A stretch of DNA of 8,972 bases from JAQVUB01 sp033809415 (GTDB lineage Bacteria > Verrucomicrobiota > Lentisphaeria > Oligosphaerales > Oligosphaeraceae). Below the pieces are notes generated by a model that saw only the letters and a program-made list of their open reading frames with translations, did not search any database and was not told the origin of the DNA. This document shows positions 4,215-8,972 of this stretch, piece by piece (position 1 is the stretch's first letter; the number at the start of each line of letters is the position of its first letter). Made by a program: the position numbers and the translations under genes. The stretch covers positions 1-8,972 of the forward strand of contig JAPXLT010000200.1 of assembly GCA_033809415.1 (NCBI GenBank), in the 5' to 3' direction.

Positions 4215-6587
4215 TCAGACTCCGGCGAATCCGATGCGTTTCTGTGTATTGAATTCGCTGGTCAGGGCGTATTTCTGCTTATTGGTGACCTCCTCTTGCA
4301 GCGCCTTGAGCAGGTCCGCGTTGCTGACGCTGTCAGGATCGAGGTAGAAGACCTGCTGGCGGACATTGCGGAAGTCTCCGGGCGTCAGCCCCTGAATGCC
4401 CTCGAGCATCTTCTTTTCCCGGGCATCGAGCGCAGGCAGCTTGCAGTGTCCGAAGAAGACTTTGTAAAAGTGCAGTTTGCCCTTGGCATCGAGGAAATCG
4501 AACTGGATTTTGAAAGTGAAGCGGCGCAAGGCGGCCACGTCCAGATTCTGGGCAAAGTTGCTGGCCATCACCAGAATGCCGTTGAAATGCTCCATTTCAT
4601 GCATCAGTGTGACTACCTGCGAGGTCTCCCAGGAACGCGTCGCATTCGCCCGCGTAGCCAGCATCGCATCGCCCTCATCCATGAACAGAATCGTCTTTTC
4701 CGCTTCCGCTTCCCGGAAAGCCGAGACAATGCGCTGCTCAGTGACGCCGATAAAGGGATTGAGCAGGTCGCTGGCCATTTTGACGGTCAGGGGCTGCTGC
4801 AAACGGCTGGCGAAGTACTTGACAAACTCGGTCTTGCCGGTGCCGGGAGGCCCGTACAGCAGCAGATTCATGCGCGGAGAATCCACGTGCTTTTCGGTTT
4901 CTACACCCCGCTGCAAGAATTTTCCCGCCGCCGCGATGATCTGTTCCAGGGAAAGGGTGCTTTTGATATTCAGACCCTCGAGGGAGTAATCCCCAGCCGG
5001 CTCATACTGATCCAAGTCGGTTTCCTTGATATCCAGAATATCGCAATACGCCCGCAGATAGACCATGATCTGCCCCGCTAAGTCCTCGTCCGGATACTGT
5101 TCGAGGACGCTGGCGGCATTGCGCACGGCCGTATCCACGCCGCCGGCATTCACCGGATAACGCTTGCTGACATTGGACAGGAATTCCTCGCTGAGCTTCC
5201 CCTGCATCCCGTAGCGCTGCAAGGCATTGTTCCAGATGAAGCGCAGCGTCGAGGCGCTCAAAGTATCAAAGAAAATGCTGTAGTCGAAACGGCGCCGGCT
5301 CGAGGGATCGATCGAATCCCGGGGGGAATTGGCAATCCAGATCACGGTCATGCGGGTTCTATCGAGCATGGCATTAAGGCGTCCTTTGCTTTCGCCGTCG
5401 CGGTCGGGCATCAAGCCGAAGTGGCTGAAAATACTGGCGCCCAAGCCTTGGTTTGTGAGCATCTTGTCGCATTCATCCACGCAGAGGATGCTCTGCTGGT
5501 GATCGAGGCGCATATTGGCTATTTCCACGCCGGTAAAGCGGAAGGAAGTATTGGAGGGGCTCCGGCTGCTTTCCCGGTCGTCGGTCTGATTGATGAAATA
5601 CAGTTTTTTGCCCAGCTGTGCGGCCAGGCTTTTGGCAAACGCGGTTTTGCCGGTGCCACTGAGTCCATAAAGCAGGATGTGCTGCCCGCGATTTTCCTGC
5701 TTGCCGGAGATCAGCTTGATCAGCTGCTTGCCCTCTTCCATGGCCAGGCGCCCATGCATTTCCCAGGGCAGGGTGTCCGAGCCGTCATCGAGGGTGTAGA
5801 AGCGGTCGCACAGCGGCATGTCATTCAGCCCATTCAGAAAACTGAGGAAGGTATTTGCGAGTTGCAGGCTGTCAGATTCCAGAATCCCGAAGCGGCGCAG
5901 ATTGCTCTTGCTGGAAAGCATCATAGTGACTTCATTTTCCGTGATATTCAGGGCTCGCACCAATTTTTGCGGTTGCGGATTGTTGCGTGAATATCTGCGT
6001 ATGCTGAAAACATCGTCAACATCCCAGTAGTCGCTCTGGTCAAGATAAAGGAAGAGGATGGCACGGGATTCCTGTTCGGAGAGATTGAACAGGTTCGTGA
6101 TTTCGTCCAGCTTGTCACGCAAGGGACTGACTTGTTGCTGCTTGGCGCCCTTGCTTTTTCCGCCGCCTTTCAGTCGTTTACAGATTTCCTGCTGCCGGTT
6201 TTGCAGGAGTTCCAGCAGCCCCTTGACCATGCGGCTGCGGAATTCCGGTGCCTTGTATAGGAATTCCAGGATATCGCCCATTGAATCCCCATTGCTCAGT
6301 TCCGGAACCGAATGCAGGTTCCCCGGACCATGCGGCTGGTCTTTTCGTTGTGCTTCCGGAAATAGACTGTCATACAGTCCGACCACCTCGGAATGTTTCA
6401 GAACCTGTTCCGGAAACTCCCACAGGCTCGTGCGTTCGAGGTTTTCCTTGACTCCGGCGATGATGTTGCAGTAAAATTCGATCGCCTGACTTTTCTGCCA
6501 TAAATCCCCCGAAAAAATCCTTTCTTCATCGATCTGATCACTCGATTTCAGAAAATCACTGCTGCAATACTTCTTTCTTCTACTCAA
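4215..6587 (-). CDS. Double AAA+ ATPase, 790 aa
   Basis: The start is TTG at 6587-6585, six bases after AGGAGG (6599-6594); no ATG fits. The N-terminal 270 residues are helical, with a basic linker KGGGKSKGAKQ (140-150) and a winged-helix-like stretch (about 165-250, including RALNITENEV and RRFGIL). AAA+ domain 1 has Walker A GLSGTGKT (308-315), Walker B ILCVDEC (367-373), sensor-1 Asn420 and arginines 431-433. Domain 2 has GPPGTGKT (579-586), ILFMDEGD (633-640), sensor-1 Asn677 and RRF (688-690). Both sites keep the catalytic acidic pair, so both look active. Such proteins form ATP-driven rings that unfold or remodel proteins; this subfamily, with the RSWETSQV motif (651-658) after Walker B of domain 2, occurs in accessory loci without a settled function. 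It probably shares a transcript with the SLOG gene. The substrate is unknown. Confidence 0.9.
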   Translation of the reverse strand: MSRRKKYCSSDFLKSSDQIDEERIFSGDLWQKSQAIEFYCNIIAGVKENLERTSLWEFPEQVLKHSEVVGLYDSLFPEAQRKDQPHGPGNLHSVPELSNGDSMGDILEFLYKAPEFRSRMVKGLLELLQNRQQEICKRLKGGGKSKGAKQQQVSPLRDKLDEITNLFNLSEQESRAILFLYLDQSDYWDVDDVFSIRRYSRNNPQPQKLVRALNITENEVTMMLSSKSNLRRFGILESDSLQLANTFLSFLNGLNDMPLCDRFYTLDDGSDTLPWEMHGRLAMEEGKQLIKLISGKQENRGQHILLYGLSGTGKTAFAKSLAAQLGKKLYFINQTDDRESSRSPSNTSFRFTGVEIANMRLDHQQSILCVDECDKMLTNQGLGASIFSHFGLMPDRDGESKGRLNAMLDRTRMTVIWIANSPRDSIDPSSRRRFDYSIFFDTLSASTLRFIWNNALQRYGMQGKLSEEFLSNVSKRYPVNAGGVDTAVRNAASVLEQYPDEDLAGQIMVYLRAYCDILDIKETDLDQYEPAGDYSLEGLNIKSTLSLEQIIAAAGKFLQRGVETEKHVDSPRMNLLLYGPPGTGKTEFVKYFASRLQQPLTVKMASDLLNPFIGVTEQRIVSAFREAEAEKTILFMDEGDAMLATRANATRSWETSQVVTLMHEMEHFNGILVMASNFAQNLDVAALRRFTFKIQFDFLDAKGKLHFYKVFFGHCKLPALDAREKKMLEGIQGLTPGDFRNVRQQVFYLDPDSVSNADLLKALQEEVTNKQKYALTSEFNTQKRIGFAGV

Positions 6588-6599
6588 TGTCGTCCTCCT

Positions 6600-7114
6600 G
6601 CAATAATTGAATAACTCGCCAGGTTGCCACCAACCTCGGCACTACCGTCTGAACACCTCACCTCCTTTCATTTGAATTGAAACGCTGTCGCACTATTCTG
6701 ACAAACCGGATATGTGTTGCTGAAAAACGTAGAGTCTGAGAAATAAACTGAAGAGGAGGCGTTTTTTTGCCAGGAGAAGAAAAAACCGGACTTGTCTATA
6801 CAAACTACCTCCAAATACCACTCCCCTCCTCCCCCTCAAAAAACAAAAAACGTAACGGGCTTAATGTACGAATTGATGTATGACAAATGTTGTCGTAGCA
6901 AAATATTTTTTATGAAATTCAGCCTCTCTCACAGCAGCCCATCGAGTAAAATTTTCCAACGGGCAAATAAATGAACGTAAAAATCGCGCTATTTATTGTG
7001 TGACAATCGGCAAAAATTTTGCTTTTCGGGGAAAATTTCGTATTTTTTCGTTAAAAAATGGATTATGGGCATTGTTCACGCCAAGATTTTCTAATAAAAA
7101 TCGAAAGTTCCGGA
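6600..7114. other. Divergent intergenic region with the AAA+ gene leader
   Basis: No gene is seen here. On the minus strand AAAGGAGGTGAG (6668-6657) is a near-perfect anti-16S match but lies about 70 bases before the AAA+ start. It is followed by GTG TTC AGA CGG TAG, so it could drive a tiny leader peptide. A small hairpin AGGTTG/CAACCT (6621-6636) lies between it and the real ribosome site. TTGTCA (6704-6699) with TTCAAT (6681-6676) is a weak promoter candidate for the AAA+ gene. The remainder (6720-7114) is AT-rich, with ATTGT-GTG-ACAAT (6995-7007) as a possible small operator. Confidence 0.4.
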
Positions 7115-7142
7115 TTGACATCTTTGTATGTCATAGTATTTT
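7115..7142 (+). promoter_or_regulatory. Sigma-70-like promoter of the AddB-like gene
   Basis: TTGACA at 7115-7120 is a perfect -35. After 16 bases comes TATTTT at 7137-7142, a fair -10. The predicted start near 7149 leaves a leader of about 35 bases containing AAGGAG (7172-7177) six bases before ATG 7184. The dyad of block 1 is absent, so this gene is controlled differently. Confidence 0.6.
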
Positions 7143-7183
7143 TGATAAGAGTCTATTGGAGGAATTACACGAAGGAGTCTGTA

Positions 7184-8926
7184 ATGCATATAACGTTTGG
7201 GATTTTTCTTGACGGCTCGGAGTGGTCGTCGGCCGGTGCGTCGATAGGTACGATGGTATGCGGTCCCTTGCAAATGCTGCAAGTGTTCGAGGGACGTCTG
7301 GGGCTGTCGGGGGTGCAAAGCAACACGCCGGAACGGATCAATCAGTATGTCGAGAAAATCAGGGCGGTGGCTCCGGCCTGGTGCCGAGCGTCGTTCGGGT
7401 TGGACTCCTGGACGACGGCACAGCAGCTGTTAGCCTGGCGCGATGAACTGGTCGAAGCCGGCTGGGATGCAACACAAAATGCGCCTTCGCGGCGTTTGCA
7501 GACGCTGGCGCAGCTCGAACGGGACTCGCTCCCTCTGGCGCCGGGGGTGCCGGATCGTCTGCGGAAGGTCTTGCAAGCTCTCGATGGAGTGCCCTGCTCC
7601 GATGAAATTCACTTGACGGAACCGCTCGAACTGCTGCCCTGGGTCTGGCGGGAAATCTTCACTGCGCTTCGTCGCAATGGTGCCACTTTGATTGAACCGG
7701 ACGGTGCCGCACCGGGCGATGCTCCGGAAGTTATTCAGGTCACTGGTCGGGACGAGGCGACGCTGGCGACGCAACTGGCGCGCTATCTGGCGCAAGGCGA
7801 CAACCAAAACGTCGCGCTTATTTGCAACAGTGACTCGAGTCTGCTTGACGGCGTCCTGCACCGCTTCGGCTTTGGCGCTGTCGGCGAGCAGGCTTCCTCC
7901 CGCTGGCGGGAATCCCTGCAAATCCTGCCGCTTTTTCTGGAAACCGTCTGGAAACCATTTCAGCCGCAGCGTTTTCTTGAACTCCTGCTGCTGGCTGATG
8001 CGCCTTTCCCCGGCTATATCCGGCATCCATTGATCGAAGCCTTGCAGCAAGAGCCGGGCATCGGCGGCGAAGAATGGAAAAACGCCTGGAACAAGGCGGA
8101 AGAGACCATCCGCCAGAATAAGCATGGTTATTACTCGGACCCAAAAGCCGAACAGAAGAAGTGCGATCAGCTCCGCGATCTACTTGAAAAGCAAAGTTTC
8201 CAAGCGGGGAACACGGTTTCCGTGAGTCTGCTGATCGAGCGTTGCAAATTCTTGCAGAGCCGCCTGGGGCCGCGAGTGGCAGAGGCGCCCGGGCTGGGCA
8301 CGGCCCTGCTGCATGTCAAGGCGCTGCTCGGCATCCTCGAGGGGAAGACGGAGGTCAGCCGCATCGAGTTGGCGCGGATGCTCGATAGCATCATCGGCAG
8401 CGGCAGCGACAATAGAGACCGCAGCGCCGAAGTCAATGACTTCCACTGCGTCAACCACCCTGCCAAACTCCAGGCGGATTTCGATACCGTCCTCTGGTGG
8501 AATTTTATTGATGCCGGACGGATAAATCGCACCAGCTGGACAACGGAGGAAATCGCAGTGCTGCCTAATTTCAATCTGCAAGCAGCGCGCCGGCTCGAAC
8601 ACCGCTCCTGGGAGAACGCCACCGGCCATGCCCGGCGACGCCTGATCGTCTTCACGCCACGGCTCCTGGTCGGCGAAGCCGCCTTCCCGCATCCATTTCT
8701 GAATGAACTTAAGGTTAAGGAGACGGTCGATGCTGAGACGCTCTGCGATGCTAGCGGGCAATGGCGTCTCGCTGACCGCAGCGCCACCCTGCAACTAGAC
8801 CAGTCAACCGCTGCGCCAGCTCCGGTGCCGGAGCTGGCGCAGCGGTCCGATTGCGCCATTGCGGCGGCTTTCCTATACGCAGATGAACTCGCTGCTGACT
8901 TGTCCGTTCCAGTGGTTTATCAATGA
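7184..8926 (+). CDS. AddB-like / PD-(D/E)XK nuclease family protein, frame broken near its 3' part
   Basis: ATG at 7184 with AAGGAG six bases upstream is chosen over the in-frame ATG at 7058, which lies before the promoter. As read, 580 residues end at TGA 8924-8926. Recognisable family stretches: FGIFLDGSEW (5-14), VCGPLQMLQVFEGRLGL (25-41), SFGLDSWTTAQQLLAWRDELVEAGW (70-94), LPWVWREIF (151-159), VALICNSDSSLLDGVL (210-225), WRESLQILPLFLETVWKPF (241-259), PGIGGEEW (291-298), FDTVLWWNF (433-441) and SWENA (475-479). These match AddB/RecC-like proteins whose C-terminus carries the nuclease, often with an iron-sulfur cluster, and which work with a UvrD/AddA-type helicase in DNA-end processing. 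No Walker A is seen in the N-terminal part. From residue 542 the frame enters a 40-bp palindrome; after it this frame is family-unlike, while frame +3 continues the family. The gene also runs past the window edge. Confidence 0.8.
   Translation: MHITFGIFLDGSEWSSAGASIGTMVCGPLQMLQVFEGRLGLSGVQSNTPERINQYVEKIRAVAPAWCRASFGLDSWTTAQQLLAWRDELVEAGWDATQNAPSRRLQTLAQLERDSLPLAPGVPDRLRKVLQALDGVPCSDEIHLTEPLELLPWVWREIFTALRRNGATLIEPDGAAPGDAPEVIQVTGRDEATLATQLARYLAQGDNQNVALICNSDSSLLDGVLHRFGFGAVGEQASSRWRESLQILPLFLETVWKPFQPQRFLELLLLADAPFPGYIRHPLIEALQQEPGIGGEEWKNAWNKAEETIRQNKHGYYSDPKAEQKKCDQLRDLLEKQSFQAGNTVSVSLLIERCKFLQSRLGPRVAEAPGLGTALLHVKALLGILEGKTEVSRIELARMLDSIIGSGSDNRDRSAEVNDFHCVNHPAKLQADFDTVLWWNFIDAGRINRTSWTTEEIAVLPNFNLQAARRLEHRSWENATGHARRRLIVFTPRLLVGEAAFPHPFLNELKVKETVDAETLCDASGQWRLADRSATLQLDQSTAAPAPVPELAQRSDCAIAAAFLYADELAADLSVPVVYQ
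8807..8846. repeat. Perfect 40-bp palindrome inside the AddB-like gene
   Basis: ACCGCTGCGCCAGCTCCGG (8807-8825) and its exact inverted copy (8828-8846) flank TG. Read in the upstream frame it gives a Pro/Ala-rich stretch (TAAPAPVPELAQR). Removing exactly these 40 bp joins codon TCA (8804-8806) to CCG (8847-8849) in the frame of the downstream family motif. No clear target duplication is seen at the ends. It could be an inserted REP-like palindrome, a true frameshift signal, or a sequencing artefact at a strong hairpin. Confidence 0.8.
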
Positions 8927-8972
8927 CTACATCGGCCTGCGCATGCCGCCGGCCACGAATGTCCCCACTGGC
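8847..8972 (+). pseudogene. Continuation of the AddB-like gene in a shifted frame (runs off the edge)
   Basis: Frame +3 (codons starting at 8847) is open to the window end and reads PIAPLRRLSYTQMNSLLTCP then FQWFINDYIGLRMPPATNV. The pattern LSY-x-NSLLTCPFQWF-x-NDYIGLR is the conserved entry to the C-terminal nuclease domain of AddB-like proteins; its Cys (in TCPF) is a typical iron-sulfur ligand position. This frame has a stop (TAG 8796-8798) just upstream, so it cannot be a separate long gene. ATG 8883 has no ribosome site. It is therefore the missing C-terminal half of the gene starting at 7184, shifted by one base. It is listed as pseudogene because as sequenced it is not joined to the N-terminal part; programmed recoding or a sequence error would make it functional. 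Confidence 0.75.

Noticed and set aside
4296..6474. Long plus-strand frames opposite the AAA+ gene (up to 261 codons)
   Set aside because: They are antisense shadows of a clearly conserved 790-residue ATPase and lack ribosome sites and motifs.
7058..7183. Earlier start of the AddB-like protein at 7058
   Set aside because: It precedes the TTGACA promoter, has no ribosome site and adds AT-rich, family-unlike residues.
7430..8859. Long minus-strand frames opposite the AddB-like gene
   Set aside because: They are shadows of the conserved plus-strand frame in GC-rich DNA; no family features.

Overview
The window carries seven protein genes or gene parts, in three blocks separated by a repeat-rich stretch and a large divergent intergenic region. 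Coding DNA is moderately GC-rich, and starts are ATG, with one TTG, behind clear AGGAGG-type ribosome sites. The non-coding DNA holds many short perfect palindromes, GC-rich clover-like elements and 9-bp tandem repeats. From memory, this repeat style resembles intergenic DNA of the Planctomycetes-Verrucomicrobia-Chlamydiae group, with Lentisphaerota or Planctomycetota as my best guess. No rRNA or tRNA supports this, so it is only an impression. Nothing in the window is a housekeeping gene; it looks like accessory DNA.

Block 1 (1-2499). A WYL-type transcriptional regulator, cut by the window edge, runs leftward (465 to 1). Diverging from it are a 53-residue small protein (684-845) and a two-lobed aspartic-protease-like protein with two DTG motifs (977-1648). 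A formylglycine-generating-enzyme-like (SUMF1/C-type-lectin fold) protein follows (1792-2499). A nearly identical control module, a 17-bp dyad (TGGACAATAGGTGTCCA) followed at fixed distance by TATAAT, stands before both the small-protein gene and the FGE-like gene. This suggests one regulon made of two transcription units.

Block 2 (2500-3701) has no recognisable gene. It holds a composite palindromic repeat region, short tandem repeats and a 55-bp clover-like element.

Block 3 (3702-6587, leftward) has a large double AAA+ ATPase (790 residues, TTG start) followed by a small SLOG-fold (DUF2493/YspA-type) protein. A perfect 16-bp stem palindrome lies between them. Divergent from these, across about 600 bp, is an AddB-like/PD-(D/E)XK nuclease family gene (from 7184). 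It runs off the right edge, and its reading frame is broken at a perfect 40-bp palindrome (8807-8846). Removing exactly those 40 bp restores the frame into the conserved CPFQWF segment.

Taken together, the WYL regulator, protease-like protein, FGE-like protein, AAA+ ATPase, SLOG protein and AddB-like nuclease are types often found in prokaryotic conflict or defence islands. That reading is inference from gene types and arrangement; no single known system is recognised.
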